Notes: generated by a model from the sequence alone, not told the origin. DNA of 64,000 bases from Lysinibacillus_B sp042920265 (GCF_042920265.1 NZ_JBDQZI010000009.1:99976-163975); one strand, 5' to 3'; counted from the first letter of the stretch, positions 52,701 through 62,350 are shown. Program-made: numbers and translations.

Positions 52701-53765
52701 ATGTCTTTAGGTCTTCTTACAGGTTTGTTATGTGGTGCTTTGCTTGGATTTGTGATGCAACGTGGACGCTTTTGTTTAACAGGCGGCTTCCGCGATATGT
52801 ATATTGCGAAGGATAATCGTATGTTTTATGCCTTATTAATTGCAATTGCCGTACAAAGTGTAGGTGTCTATACATTCATTAGTTTAGGTGTTTTTGAATT
52901 TTCAGCAGGGACTATTTCTATATTGGCAGTCATTATAGGTTCTTTTATTTTTGGAATTGGTATTATTTTTGCTGGTGGTTGTGCAACAGGTACTTGGTAT
53001 CGCGCTGGAGAAGGTTTAATTGGTAGCTGGATTGCACTTGCGGGGTATATGTTAGTAGCAGCCATGATGCGTACAGGTCCATTGGCACCAATCAGTGAAG
53101 AATTAAAGTCTTATGAAGTAGGTAATAACTCGATGGCTGCAACATTTGGTGTAAGCCCATGGGTTTTCATCAGCATTTTAGTCGCTATTGTAGCATTCAT
53201 TGTGTACCGTGAGTTGAAAAAGCCGAAAGTAAAGATTCCTTCATTAAAGCCAAAGAAAACAGGGTTAGCACATATTTTCTTTGAGAAACGTTGGAATCCA
53301 TTTGTGACAGCCGCAGTGATCGGTGTGATTGCAACGATTGCATGGCCGTTATCAGTTGCGACTGGTCGTATCGGTGGTTTAGGGATTACGTCACCTTCTG
53401 CCAATCTTCTACAGTTCTTTGTAACAGGTGATTTAACATTTATTAACTGGGGCGTGTTCTTAGTTTTAGGTATACTGCTTGGTTCTATGTTTGCAGCGAA
53501 AATGGCAGGGGAGTTCCGTTTCCGTATGCCGGATGTCAAAACAGGCCTGAATAGTTTCTCAGGTGGTTTAATGATGGGCTTCGGTGCAAGTTTAGCAGGC
53601 GGCTGTTCAATCGGAAATGGACTTGTGATGACAGCGATGATGACATGGTCTGGCTGGATTTCATTGTTATTCATGATTTTAGGAACATGGACAGCATCTT
53701 ATTTTGTATTTGTTCGTCCACGTAAAAAAGTACAGGCTACTCGTACACAAACGGTAACAGCTTAA
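52701..53765 (+). CDS. YeeE/YedE family sulfur-compound transporter (TsuA-like)
   Basis: This 354-residue membrane protein has about nine to ten helices and the repeated motif of the YeeE family with conserved Cys: MQRGRFCLTGGFRD near residue 20, GGCATGTWYRAGEG near residue 95, and ASLAGGCSIGNGL near residue 300. TsuA-type members import thiosulfate, passing it along Cys residues. AAAGGAGG precedes the ATG. The next gene encodes a TusA-like carrier, the usual partner. Confidence 0.88.
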   Translation: MSLGLLTGLLCGALLGFVMQRGRFCLTGGFRDMYIAKDNRMFYALLIAIAVQSVGVYTFISLGVFEFSAGTISILAVIIGSFIFGIGIIFAGGCATGTWYRAGEGLIGSWIALAGYMLVAAMMRTGPLAPISEELKSYEVGNNSMAATFGVSPWVFISILVAIVAFIVYRELKKPKVKIPSLKPKKTGLAHIFFEKRWNPFVTAAVIGVIATIAWPLSVATGRIGGLGITSPSANLLQFFVTGDLTFINWGVFLVLGILLGSMFAAKMAGEFRFRMPDVKTGLNSFSGGLMMGFGASLAGGCSIGNGLVMTAMMTWSGWISLLFMILGTWTASYFVFVRPRKKVQATRTQTVTA

Positions 53766-53785
53766 GATAGAAGGAGAGAGTGTAT

Positions 53786-54010
53786 ATGCAAAAGAAATTG
53801 GCAGTGATGGGAATGGTTTGTCCATTTCCTTTAGTAGAAGCAAAACAAGCAATTGAAGAAATCCATTCAGGTGACGAGTTAATTGTGGAGTTCGATTGTA
53901 CACAAGGAACAGAATCAATCCCACGGTGGGCTGCAGAGGCAGGGCATGAAGTAACAAACTTTGAGCAAGTAGGCGAAGCGGCTTGGACGATTACGATTAA
54001 GAAAAAATAA
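53786..54010 (+). CDS. TusA/SirA-like sulfur carrier protein (TsuB-like)
   Basis: This 74-residue TusA-fold protein has the CPFP motif (Cys12 in GMVCPFPLVEAKQAI), the sulfur-accepting cysteine. It probably takes sulfur from the YeeE-type transporter encoded 20 bp upstream and delivers it to metabolism. The ATG at 53786 has GGAGAGAG in front; the GTG at 53780 is too close to that site. Confidence 0.9.
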   Translation: MQKKLAVMGMVCPFPLVEAKQAIEEIHSGDELIVEFDCTQGTESIPRWAAEAGHEVTNFEQVGEAAWTITIKKK

Positions 54011-54028
54011 TCGTATGTGAAAATAAAT

Positions 54029-54085
54029 AACACCGCCATTATAGTTGCTTGCTGTTTGCTTGCTCCTAGTGGCGGTGTTTGTTTT
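54029..54085 (+). terminator. terminator after tusA-like gene
   Basis: AACACCGCCA (54029-54038) pairs with TGGCGGTGTT (54070-54079), followed by TGTTTTGG. The loop is long, with internal GCTTGCT repeats. Confidence 0.7.
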
Positions 54086-54106
54086 GGTTTCCAATTGTAT
54101 GTTCCT

Positions 54107-54418
54107 CTAAACGATTTTAACGTAGAAGTCACGTCCATCGTTTAGGCCTGCTACTTCGGCACCTTTCTCAGTTTTGTAGTAGTTCACGATATTGCGGGCT
54201 AAACCTGCATACCCATTTAAGTATTCGCCACGTTCCATTTTCGTTGCGACATTATGAAACTCGAAATACGTTTTTGTATCTGGACACATACGGTTGATAA
54301 TATGTTGGAAATCCTCGATTGGAATATGCAACCCACGTGTGTAACGGCACTCACGATTGTACGTGTGGTGCAAAATATTAATCGGTTTTTGCTCTACGAC
54401 CATTTTAATTGTATCCAT
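54107..54418 (-). CDS. hypothetical protein
   Basis: This 103-residue soluble protein is of unknown function. GAGGAG lies nine bases before the ATG, and the composition (basic, His- and Tyr-rich N-terminal half) looks like a genuine protein. No motif recognised. It is convergent with the TusA-like gene and downstream of ypsA on the same strand at about 120 bp. Confidence 0.65.
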   Translation of the reverse strand: MDTIKMVVEQKPINILHHTYNRECRYTRGLHIPIEDFQHIINRMCPDTKTYFEFHNVATKMERGEYLNGYAGLARNIVNYYKTEKGAEVAGLNDGRDFYVKIV

Positions 54419-54542
54419 TCATGTAACACTCCTCTCTTATGTTAGAAAAACTAACTTACTACAATTTCATTATAGCAAAGACGGCCTACTTTTTGTACCT
54501 TAAACATTCTGATTTTAGAGAATTTTCTTTAAATTAACAAAA

Positions 54543-55094
54543 TTACCAGTCAGAACGTTGTAATTCCTCGGCAACAATCTGTAAATCGTAGGCAGTAATA
54601 CGTAGTAGTTCGTAGTCGTTATTTTCCATATACTTTTCAACTAGTTTGAGTACATATTTAGGTGAAGCTTCATTATCCTCATCGTAAACAAGTAATATGC
54701 CGTCTGTATTCTGAATAATAAATTTATCTTTTTCGATAAATTGCCAAGGTGCCTCATAAGGGCGTTTTGTTACACTCGTCACGAAATTTGCGTGATTTAA
54801 AATATGTATATACTGAGCTTGCTTTTGTTCATTCCAATTTTTCTCTTGTTCTAGAAAGGGAGTAATCATGGAATATTTAAGTTCGGGGAAATGCTCTTTT
54901 AATTCGATCACTGTTTCGGCTGCCCAAGCTTCTACGCCAAGCTGCCCGCTAATAACAACCCATTCCAATCCTTCATCACAAAGTTGATAAAGTTGATCAT
55001 ATAGTGCCTTTTTAATAACGGCAATGCCGGGATGTTTATCATTAAAAATACCGAGTTCATGTGCCCGGTAGCCTGTTACATAAATGGTCTTCAT
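54543..55094 (-). CDS. ypsA: YpsA family protein (SLOG/DUF1273)
   Basis: This 183-residue Rossmann-like SLOG-superfamily protein opens KTIYVTGYRAHELGIF and carries WVVISGQLGVEAWAAE, a nucleotide-derivative-binding loop. In B. subtilis and S. aureus YpsA influences cell division through FtsZ. It is not next to gpsB here. Ribosome-binding site AAGGAG precedes the ATG. Confidence 0.9.
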   Translation of the reverse strand: MKTIYVTGYRAHELGIFNDKHPGIAVIKKALYDQLYQLCDEGLEWVVISGQLGVEAWAAETVIELKEHFPELKYSMITPFLEQEKNWNEQKQAQYIHILNHANFVTSVTKRPYEAPWQFIEKDKFIIQNTDGILLVYDEDNEASPKYVLKLVEKYMENNDYELLRITAYDLQIVAEELQRSDW

Positions 55095-55135
55095 CGATTT
55101 CGACTCCTTTTTCGTCCGTAGTATACATAGTAGTG

Positions 55136-55165
55136 ATGCCTCAGGGCGAGCGGCTCCTGAGGCAT
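55136..55165. terminator. hairpin after rocD
   Basis: ATGCCTCAGG (55136-55145) pairs with CCTGAGGCAT (55156-55165). The stem is strong but lacks a T-run, so it may be only a partial terminator. Confidence 0.5.
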
Positions 55166-55175
55166 GATGGGATGA

Positions 55176-56360
55176 TTATGCAAATACTTCTTTGATTCGC
55201 TCGATTGCCCAGTCTAATTCTTGTTGTGAAATCGTGAGTGGGGGAGCAAAACGAATAACGTTATCATGTGTTTCTTTACATAATAAACCGACATTCTTTA
55301 GTTTTTCACAATAGGGGCGAGCCGCTTCATGTAATTCGAGGCCGATGAATAATCCACGACCACGTATTTCTTTGATTGCAGGATGTTGAATGTTACTAAG
55401 CTTTTCCATGAAGTAAGTACCAAGCTCAACGGAACGTGTAGTAAGCTCTTCATCTATCAATACATCCAGTGCAGCAATCGATACGGCACAAGCGAGTGGG
55501 TTCCCACCGAATGTGGAGCCATGTGAGCCAGGATTAAAAACACCTAAAATAGCGCGGTTTGCGGCTACGCATGAAATCGGCATCACACCACCGCCAAGTG
55601 CTTTACCGAGTATATAGATGTCTGGCACGACATTTTCCCAATCGCAGGCGAACATTTTGCCTGTACGACCTAGCCCTGTTTGAATTTCGTCCGCAATCAT
55701 TAATATATTATTATCTTGACATAATTTTAAAACCTCTTGTAAGAATCCTTTAGGAGGAATGACAATGCCTGCTTCTCCTTGAATCGGCTCTAAAATGACA
55801 GCGGCCGTATTTTTTGAAAGGGCTTGACGAATGGCCTCCATATTACCATAAGGAACCGTTTTAAAGCCAGGTAACAAAGGGGTGAAGCCGCGCTGATACG
55901 CCTGTTCTGAAGACATCGAAATAGCTGCCATTGTACGCCCGTGGAAATTTCCCTCGCAGCAAATAATTTCTGCTTCTCCGGTAATCTTTTTTACATCATA
56001 TGCCCAGCGACGTGCGGTTTTAATCGCTGTTTCCACCGCTTCAGCACCTGTATTCATTGGCAAGACCATGTCTTTATTGGTTAATTGGGCAACCTTTTCG
56101 TACCATGCACCTAAATTTTCTGAATGGAATGCGCGGGATATTAATGTAACGCGGTCAGCTTGTGCTTTTAAGGCTTCGATAATTTTCGGATGCCGGTGCC
56201 CTTGATTGACAGCTGAGTAAGCCGAAAGCATATCTAAATATTTATTGCCTTCTGGATCATACACCCACACACCAAGAGCGTCAGAAATAACGATTGGTAG
56301 GGGATGGTAGTTATTTGCCCCAAACGCTTCTGTTTGAGCAATAATTGTTTTTGTATCCAT
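55176..56360 (-). CDS. rocD: ornithine--oxo-acid aminotransferase
   Basis: This 394-residue class-III PLP aminotransferase converts ornithine and 2-oxoglutarate to glutamate semialdehyde and glutamate in arginine/ornithine catabolism. The PLP Lys is in ILGKALGGG and the Asp in LMIADEIQTGLGRTGK. NYHPLPIVISDALGVWVYDPEG is a RocD-type opening (split here). The third of three consecutive ATGs (56360) is chosen for its spacing from GGGAGG. Confidence 0.95.
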   Translation of the reverse strand: MDTKTIIAQTEAFGANNYHPLPIVISDALGVWVYDPEGNKYLDMLSAYSAVNQGHRHPKIIEALKAQADRVTLISRAFHSENLGAWYEKVAQLTNKDMVLPMNTGAEAVETAIKTARRWAYDVKKITGEAEIICCEGNFHGRTMAAISMSSEQAYQRGFTPLLPGFKTVPYGNMEAIRQALSKNTAAVILEPIQGEAGIVIPPKGFLQEVLKLCQDNNILMIADEIQTGLGRTGKMFACDWENVVPDIYILGKALGGGVMPISCVAANRAILGVFNPGSHGSTFGGNPLACAVSIAALDVLIDEELTTRSVELGTYFMEKLSNIQHPAIKEIRGRGLFIGLELHEAARPYCEKLKNVGLLCKETHDNVIRFAPPLTISQQELDWAIERIKEVFA

Positions 56361-56390
56361 CATCATGCCTCCCTTTGTACTCTTATCATA

Positions 56391-56423
56391 CGAAAAAAGT
56401 AGACACGAGGCCTACTTTTTTCG
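56391..56423 (-). terminator. terminator between MFS gene and rocD
   Basis: The 12-bp perfect stem 56391-56402 with 56412-56423 has T-rich arms. It lies after the MFS gene and before rocD in the minus direction. Confidence 0.7.
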
Positions 56424-56519
56424 CTAATAACTATTTGTTTTTTCAAAAACATCGCAAGTATACATTTAAGTACCCGCTCATTTTAAGCTGATTTTGGAAG
56501 GAAGTACTAGTAAAAGCTA

Positions 56520-57710
56520 TTAGGAAGGTGATTTGATGCTCTTTACTTGTACCTTCTGTGTCTGATGTGTCAGCACATACCCGCTCACTAAAATAACAAA
56601 TGCACAAAAAACAATACTACCAGCAAATAGTAAAGGCGCTTTAAAACTCGAAAAATATACTTCTAAGCGGCTTGCGATAATCGGTCCAATAATTTGTCCG
56701 AAGGCGTAAAATGTAGTCAACATGGAGACAACAAAGTTACTTTGACGTGGGAATAGTTGGCGCCCATATCCTGTCGACAGTGTTACGAGTCCAACGAATG
56801 TACAACCGAATAAAAAGGCAGATAATAGTACACTCCATACGGTCTGCGATAATACAGGTAAAATAATACCAAACACTTGCAATATGTAAGCAACAAACAT
56901 CACGTGTACAGGCTTAAAGCGCGACATCATCGCCATCCAGAAAGGAGCAGAGGGCGCTGCGGCAATGCCAACGACCACCCAGGTGTAGCTGGCATACGCT
57001 TGTAAATTTTCGATGTTATATACGATGTCCACTAAAAATGTCCCTGTAATGATATAGCCAAGTCCTTCTAAACCATATGCAATAATGAGCCAGGGCATAA
57101 ATCCTCGCCAAATATTTGTATCATTTGTTTTCGCAACACGTTCACCATCATGGACGACAATATGTCTCCATAAGGCAAGCGTCAGCAGGACAAATAGTGT
57201 AGATAAAAGCCCAAGCCCTATCCAAGTCCCTTCCCACATAAAGTGGACTTCTAAAAAGGGGACACATAAACCGGAAATAGCAATCCCAATCCCGATGCCA
57301 CTAAACACATAGCCAGACCAGCGTGTAAGAAGATGTTTAGCTAAATAATCCATAATAATACTAGAAGTTAACACGAAAATAAATCCACCTGTTACCCCTG
57401 CGATAAATCGCAAAACAATCCATAATACATAAGCGTGAGTGAGTCCCATCCCAATAATAGAGACAACATTTAATAAAACATTGCTTAATAGAAAAAACTT
57501 TTTGCGTTTATAAATAAACCCTGCACCAAGTGACCCGACAAAATAGCCGACATAATTACTTGAAGCGAGCCAGCCGCCTGTTTGGAACGATAAGCCCTCA
57601 TCTGCTCGCATAAATGGTAGTAATGGTGTGAAGGCAAATCGGCTAATGCCCATTGCTACAACAAGAAGTAAAATTCCCCCAAATAATACCCCTGCATGTT
57701 GACGATTCAC
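56520..57710 (-). CDS. YbfB/YjiJ family MFS transporter
   Basis: This 396-residue major-facilitator protein has twelve helices, opening MGISRFAFTPLLPFM, a hallmark of the YbfB/YjiJ group, followed by GWLASSNYVGYFVGSL. Function of the family is poorly known (drug or metabolite efflux). GGGGG lies upstream of the ATG. It is divergent from the CopD-like gene. Confidence 0.88.
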   Translation of the reverse strand: MNRQHAGVLFGGILLLVVAMGISRFAFTPLLPFMRADEGLSFQTGGWLASSNYVGYFVGSLGAGFIYKRKKFFLLSNVLLNVVSIIGMGLTHAYVLWIVLRFIAGVTGGFIFVLTSSIIMDYLAKHLLTRWSGYVFSGIGIGIAISGLCVPFLEVHFMWEGTWIGLGLLSTLFVLLTLALWRHIVVHDGERVAKTNDTNIWRGFMPWLIIAYGLEGLGYIITGTFLVDIVYNIENLQAYASYTWVVVGIAAAPSAPFWMAMMSRFKPVHVMFVAYILQVFGIILPVLSQTVWSVLLSAFLFGCTFVGLVTLSTGYGRQLFPRQSNFVVSMLTTFYAFGQIIGPIIASRLEVYFSSFKAPLLFAGSIVFCAFVILVSGYVLTHQTQKVQVKSIKSPS

Positions 57711-57842
57711 AATACATCCCCCCTTAATGGATTAATCATAACATTCTGATAAAAAATGGTATATAGGAATGTCATGCTATTATTTTAATAGAAATGAGGT
57801 AAAATACAGAACAGAAGAATGATGAATGGAGAGGGGAAGTTA

Positions 57843-58277
57843 GTGATATATAAAATCGCGTTGTTTATACATATACTCAGTGCTGTTGTAGCCATTGGTC
57901 CGTTATTTGCTATTTTTCCAATGTTAAAACGAATGGAGCAGGCAGATGAAAGAGTAGTCCATGGCATTGTAGAAGCGTTACGCGGCGCTGTAAGAGCGGT
58001 TAGTTTGGCAGGGCATGTAGTTATACCGAGTGGATTAGTATTAATGTGGCTTGGTGGCTGGTCATGGAAAACTTCTTGGGTACTCGCGACAATTGTGGTG
58101 ATGTTAGCATCGCTACTGTTTTTAGCAAAAGCATTTAAGCCTGCATGGCGAATCGCGGATGCTGATGGATTTCGGAGAGACCTATTTATAAAAACGATGC
58201 AAATAGCAACAGTCAAATATATTGCCATTATGTTAATTATGCTATGGTTAATGGTTGCGAAGCCGCAGTTATGGTGA
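57843..58277 (+). CDS. small four-helix membrane protein (CopD/DUF2269-like)
   Basis: This 144-residue protein has four predicted helices. The N-terminal FIHILSAVVAIGP carries a conserved His as in CopD/DUF2269-type proteins, which often bind haem or copper. The GTG at 57843 has GGAGAGGGGAAG upstream and is preferred to an ATG that precedes this site. Function not established. Confidence 0.7.
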   Translation: MIYKIALFIHILSAVVAIGPLFAIFPMLKRMEQADERVVHGIVEALRGAVRAVSLAGHVVIPSGLVLMWLGGWSWKTSWVLATIVVMLASLLFLAKAFKPAWRIADADGFRRDLFIKTMQIATVKYIAIMLIMLWLMVAKPQLW

Positions 58278-58407
58278 AAAGGGTGGGTCTGAAAAGTCCT
58301 TTTGAGACATATGCTTTGTGACGAGGATGATGGAATCAGGGCAGGAGCGATATTTTTTAGTGTTGTTAATAAGTATGGAAGTGGGCTGTTCCGGACAGCC
58401 CCATCCT

Positions 58408-59808
58408 TTACCCGACTTTTAAATTATTTTTACCCGTCTTCTTTACCTCGTATAGCTTTTTATCGGCTTGTTCAATCATCATCGAGACAGTATAGTCAGA
58501 TAGATTTTCGATGACGACAGCTCCTAAACTAATCGTAAAAGAGAGGTACGTATCTTCATACGGAATTTCGACTGCTTGCAAAGTAGAGAATAAATGTTCA
58601 ATTGTTTTGTTAAATAATTCAACATTTTTACTAAATACAATAAATTCATCTCCACCATAGCGAGCGATAAATAATTCGTTCTCGTGTTGGAATTGATTTG
58701 CTACGATGCCGATTTGCTGAAGAATTTGATCGCCTACGACATGCCCGTAACAGTCGTTTTGTTTTTTGAAATTATCGATATCAAATAGAGCACAACAGAG
58801 CGGCGTGTGTTGCTCAATCGCTTCTTGGAGCCACTTTTCTGATTGCTCATCGAAATAGTACCGACTATGCACTTGTGTTAGTTTATCTGTATAAATTAAT
58901 AGAGTGAGTGAATCTTTACTTGTGCTTAATGCAAACTCATGTAAACGGGCTTGCTGACGCTGAGATTCTTCGGACTCTAATAAATCATTTTTGATTCGCG
59001 CATACTTGTATGCTTGTTTATAATTGCCCATTTCTTCATACGCATTAATAATAGACGTTAAAAATCGTCCTTTAGCCTGTACGTCAGAAAAGTTCTCAAA
59101 AATCGACCAAGATTTTTCTAAGTAATTGTCAGCCTTTTCCCATTGATTGACCCGTGAATAATACACACCCATATTACAAATTGTCATAGCGTAATGTTTT
59201 GTATTTTCTCTTATTAAAGGATGGGTTAAGACGTTGTTTAGCATTTCATAAGCTTCATCGTATCGTTTTAATTCAAATAAATGAAACGCATAGTTGTTCA
59301 TATAGTGAAAATAGGCAAGGGGATATTCATGTTTATTGAATTTTATATGTGTCACAATTTTTTCTCGGTAATATTGGGCCTTTTCAAAATCTTTTAGTAA
59401 TAAATAACAAGAACTTAGATTAATACAAATACCTATATAGTATAGATGAGAAGGGTTGTTTTCTATGATTTTAAACGCTCTCAAATTGTACTCAATCGAA
59501 CGTTCTATATCCCCACTCATATAAAAGAAGGTTGCTGCATGATATGGATAGTTTGCTTTTAACTCTTCGTTGCCACTTTCGGTTAGTGCAATTTTGAATG
59601 GTTCTAGTAGTGGTTCTACCGATTTAATATCTCCTTTAGTAAGATAGGCAGCGATTTTTAAATTTAAATACTCACATAATAATTTATAATTTTTTTCTTT
59701 CTCAATTTTAGGTAGTTCTGCATCAAGAATAGAAATCGTAATATCGCATTGCGTTTTACGGAATAGTTCTCTTGCTACTTCTAGTTGTGATTCATAATAA
59801 GATTGCAA
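58408..59808 (-). CDS. TPR-repeat diguanylate cyclase (GGDEF)
   Basis: This 466-residue cytoplasmic protein has an N-terminal half made of TPR-like repeats (about 15-290, for example YDEAYEMLNNVLTHP and WEKADNYLEKSW) and a C-terminal GGDEF domain (about 300-465). The intact active site is RYGGDEFIVF (GGDEF 385-389), with DIDNFKKQND as the Mg-binding strand. It should synthesise c-di-GMP. No RxxD inhibitory site precedes GGDEF, so product feedback may be absent. The start is TTG with GGAGGG upstream. No EAL/HD-GYP gene is nearby. Confidence 0.88.
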   Translation of the reverse strand: MQSYYESQLEVARELFRKTQCDITISILDAELPKIEKEKNYKLLCEYLNLKIAAYLTKGDIKSVEPLLEPFKIALTESGNEELKANYPYHAATFFYMSGDIERSIEYNLRAFKIIENNPSHLYYIGICINLSSCYLLLKDFEKAQYYREKIVTHIKFNKHEYPLAYFHYMNNYAFHLFELKRYDEAYEMLNNVLTHPLIRENTKHYAMTICNMGVYYSRVNQWEKADNYLEKSWSIFENFSDVQAKGRFLTSIINAYEEMGNYKQAYKYARIKNDLLESEESQRQQARLHEFALSTSKDSLTLLIYTDKLTQVHSRYYFDEQSEKWLQEAIEQHTPLCCALFDIDNFKKQNDCYGHVVGDQILQQIGIVANQFQHENELFIARYGGDEFIVFSKNVELFNKTIEHLFSTLQAVEIPYEDTYLSFTISLGAVVIENLSDYTVSMMIEQADKKLYEVKKTGKNNLKVG

Positions 59809-59940
59809 AATAATCCCTCCGAGTAATATAACTACTAGTTCTAGATTAACATAATGAGTTTTAAATGAAATACTATATTCCTATAAAATGCTAGGTAATA
59901 AGTTGTGTTTTCTGTTAGTTTAGTAGGAGAGGGTAAAGAC

Positions 59941-59968
59941 AAAAAAGACGCTGCTTGTGGCAACGTCT
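59941..59968 (-). terminator. terminator after yqeY
   Basis: The stem 59946-59954 with 59960-59968 has one wobble on the minus strand and is followed there by TTTTTT. Confidence 0.75.
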
Positions 59969-59975
59969 AGGTGAA

Positions 59976-60404
59976 CTATGCAATAAGGGATTTCACTACT
60001 TTTGAAATAACGGCTCCTTCTGCTTTACCGACAAGTAGTGGTTTAGCAATTTTCATCGCATCGCCCATACTCATCCCTGCTACAACGCCTGCAGCTGTTA
60101 ATGCTTCCGCAATTTCCTCTTCTGAAAGCTGTTTTGGTAGAAAACTCTTTAGCAGTGCTAATTTCGTTTCTTCTTTTTCAATTAAATCTGCACGACCAGC
60201 AGCTTGAGCCCCTTCCAATGCTTGATTCGTTTGTTTTACTTCACGGTTAATCACCGCAATTTCTTCTGCCTCTGTTAATGCAGTGCCTTTTTCTTTTTCT
60301 GCCGCATCTAATGCCGATTTTACGAGCTGTAATACGCCTTTTGCTACGACATCTTTTTCTTTCATCGCTATTTTTAATTGAGCAAATACTTCATCTTTTA
60401 ACAT
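59976..60404 (-). CDS. yqeY: YqeY family protein (GatB/YqeY domain)
   Basis: This 142-residue helical protein has the typical opening LKDEVFAQLKIAMKEKD and the KQTNQALEGAQAAGRADLIE segment, related to the tail domain of GatB that contacts tRNA. Exact function unknown. The ATG at 60404 has GGAGTG eight bases upstream; the frame extends ten codons further without a site. In Bacilli yqeY usually follows rpsU, which is not seen here. Confidence 0.92.
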   Translation of the reverse strand: MLKDEVFAQLKIAMKEKDVVAKGVLQLVKSALDAAEKEKGTALTEAEEIAVINREVKQTNQALEGAQAAGRADLIEKEETKLALLKSFLPKQLSEEEIAEALTAAGVVAGMSMGDAMKIAKPLLVGKAEGAVISKVVKSLIA

Positions 60405-60460
60405 ATTGTTCACTCCGTCTCTTTTAGTTTTCATAGTATAACAAATCCTTTGCTAATATG

Positions 60461-60670
60461 TTATTTCAGCTCATAGCCGCTTGCAAATGCAAAGCCTTTG
60501 ATGGCATCTTTTAGCATTTGGTCTTTATCGATATGCGGTGGGAAATTATTGAGTTCATGATTCAAGATAAGCGCCTCTAAGCATTCGCGTACTTTATTAT
60601 CGTCACAAGTTACTTGCTTCTCTACAATCGTAGCAAGTACTTCGCCTTTTTCCATTAATGTGATGTTCAT
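60461..60670 (-). CDS. small hypothetical protein
   Basis: This 69-residue protein with Cys residues at positions about 22 and 30 opens NITLMEKGEVLATIVEKQVT. No family recognised. The ATG at 60670 has AAGGAAGGATG in front; an ATG three codons upstream is inside that site. It ends 57 bp before yqeY on the same strand, so they may be co-transcribed. Confidence 0.6.
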   Translation of the reverse strand: MNITLMEKGEVLATIVEKQVTCDDNKVRECLEALILNHELNNFPPHIDKDQMLKDAIKGFAFASGYELK

Positions 60671-60799
60671 CAAAATCATCCTTCCTTCTGTTTTACACTA
60701 GCTCTATTATACCGTGCATCATATAAAAAGAAAAAGATGCACAGTGGGAAGAAAGTGATTACTATATAGAAGGAATGAATAAGGGAAAGAGGGATTAGT

Positions 60800-62350
60800 A
60801 TGAACGGTCGAGTACTTGCGCATGCATTGTTACAGACAACGGGTCAAGAGCTACGCATGGTATACGCATTATTATGTAAGACAAATATAATCGATATGCT
60901 AACAGCGAAAACGAAAGATTTTTTCTCTAAAGACATCGATCATTTCAATGAAGCATTAAAAGAAGAAGTAAAAAAGTTAGAACGCTATTCGGATATAGAA
61001 TTAAAAGTGAAATTATTAACAGAAATGACGCGTGTTCTAGAAATAAAAGGGATGCGTTACGATTGTCTAGAGGATATTGAGACGCAAAGTGAAGTCATTG
61101 TGCAAGCAATACATGAACAAATGTTAAAAAGTGATAAAGACTATGCGGTGTTTATCGAATCAGCTAATGGGCAGGAAGCGTATCAGCTAATGATTCAATA
61201 CCACATGCAAAAGTTATTTGCTGCTTTTGATGGCAAGTTCCGTAAGTTGAGTGAAGAGCAATCAACGAACTTTACGGAGAAAATACAACAGTTGCTGACA
61301 GAGTTACCGATAGAAAAGCAACAGCAATTGAAGCAAGGGTTAGGCATTGATGAGTTAACACATGAGACGCTTCGCATAGCCATTTTAACGCAAGGGTCCG
61401 TTATTGTCTTATCAATGATTGTGGAGGTGGCGGGTTTTTCAGCCTATACAACACTGACAACGGCGATTGCATCCACGATGGCACTTAGCGGTGTTGCTTT
61501 ACCATTTGGTGTATACACTGTAGCGACAGCCTTATTTTCAATGATGATGAGCCCATTTATGTTAATCCCGCTAGCACTGGGTGGTGGAGGATTGCTCTTG
61601 AAGCATCAAAATAAGCATGTAAAGAAAAAGTTATTACCTTTAGGGGTTTTGCAGCTAACCTTACCTATTGTGGCGCAAAATCGTATTGGGCAAATTGATA
61701 GCACGCCATTTACAAAGCATTGGCAACAGCAAGTAAAGCGTTATGAGGAATTATTCGCTAAAAGAGAAGGCTATAAAGCAACTATTCATCAGCAACAACT
61801 CGAAATTACCGACTATGAGGAAGCGCGGGAGAAACATGTGAGGCAAATGGAACTAGATAAAGAAAAAGTGCAAGCATACAAAGCCTTTATTGGAAAATAT
61901 ATCGCAACCGTACCGAAAGAGGAACGTACGCCGCTACTACAAGAGGGGATCGATTGGCTCATTATAAAGGACAGTGAACGAGCAGCACTAGAGAATCAAC
62001 AGGAAGAAAACCGTGCCAGAAAGGGTCTTTGGCAGGTCATTGCGTCTACGATTGATAACACAAAATTAAAAGCACAGAAAAAACAAATTCAAAAGGACAT
62101 TGATGAAAAGCTCAAAGTGCTAACAGAAGCCTTTTTGGAAATGGATAGCTCTGTATTGCAAGCAGAGCGAGAGCAAATCCAACTATATGAAGCAAGTGCG
62201 ACTCTTCACCGTGAAAAAGCATTGCATTATGATGCACTTATTACATTAGAGAAAGAAAAGTTAAAAGAATTAAAAACACGCCTTAAAATAACACATGATC
62301 AAATAGGCGCATTACAGGATGAGTACTATGGGTTAGAGGATATAGGTTAA
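60800..62350 (+). CDS. large coiled-coil protein with central hydrophobic region, unknown function
   Basis: The protein has 516 residues. The N-terminal helical domain (1-190) resembles the YaaW/DUF3944 group loosely. A glycine- and alanine-rich hydrophobic block (about 192-267, ending GGGGLLLK) could insert into a membrane as two to three helices. The C-terminal 200 residues are a long charged coiled coil (about 310-510). Ribosome-binding site AAAGAGGGAT precedes the ATG. It stands alone. The architecture resembles membrane-acting effectors, but no enzymatic motif is visible. Confidence 0.6.
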   Translation: MNGRVLAHALLQTTGQELRMVYALLCKTNIIDMLTAKTKDFFSKDIDHFNEALKEEVKKLERYSDIELKVKLLTEMTRVLEIKGMRYDCLEDIETQSEVIVQAIHEQMLKSDKDYAVFIESANGQEAYQLMIQYHMQKLFAAFDGKFRKLSEEQSTNFTEKIQQLLTELPIEKQQQLKQGLGIDELTHETLRIAILTQGSVIVLSMIVEVAGFSAYTTLTTAIASTMALSGVALPFGVYTVATALFSMMMSPFMLIPLALGGGGLLLKHQNKHVKKKLLPLGVLQLTLPIVAQNRIGQIDSTPFTKHWQQQVKRYEELFAKREGYKATIHQQQLEITDYEEAREKHVRQMELDKEKVQAYKAFIGKYIATVPKEERTPLLQEGIDWLIIKDSERAALENQQEENRARKGLWQVIASTIDNTKLKAQKKQIQKDIDEKLKVLTEAFLEMDSSVLQAEREQIQLYEASATLHREKALHYDALITLEKEKLKELKTRLKITHDQIGALQDEYYGLEDIG

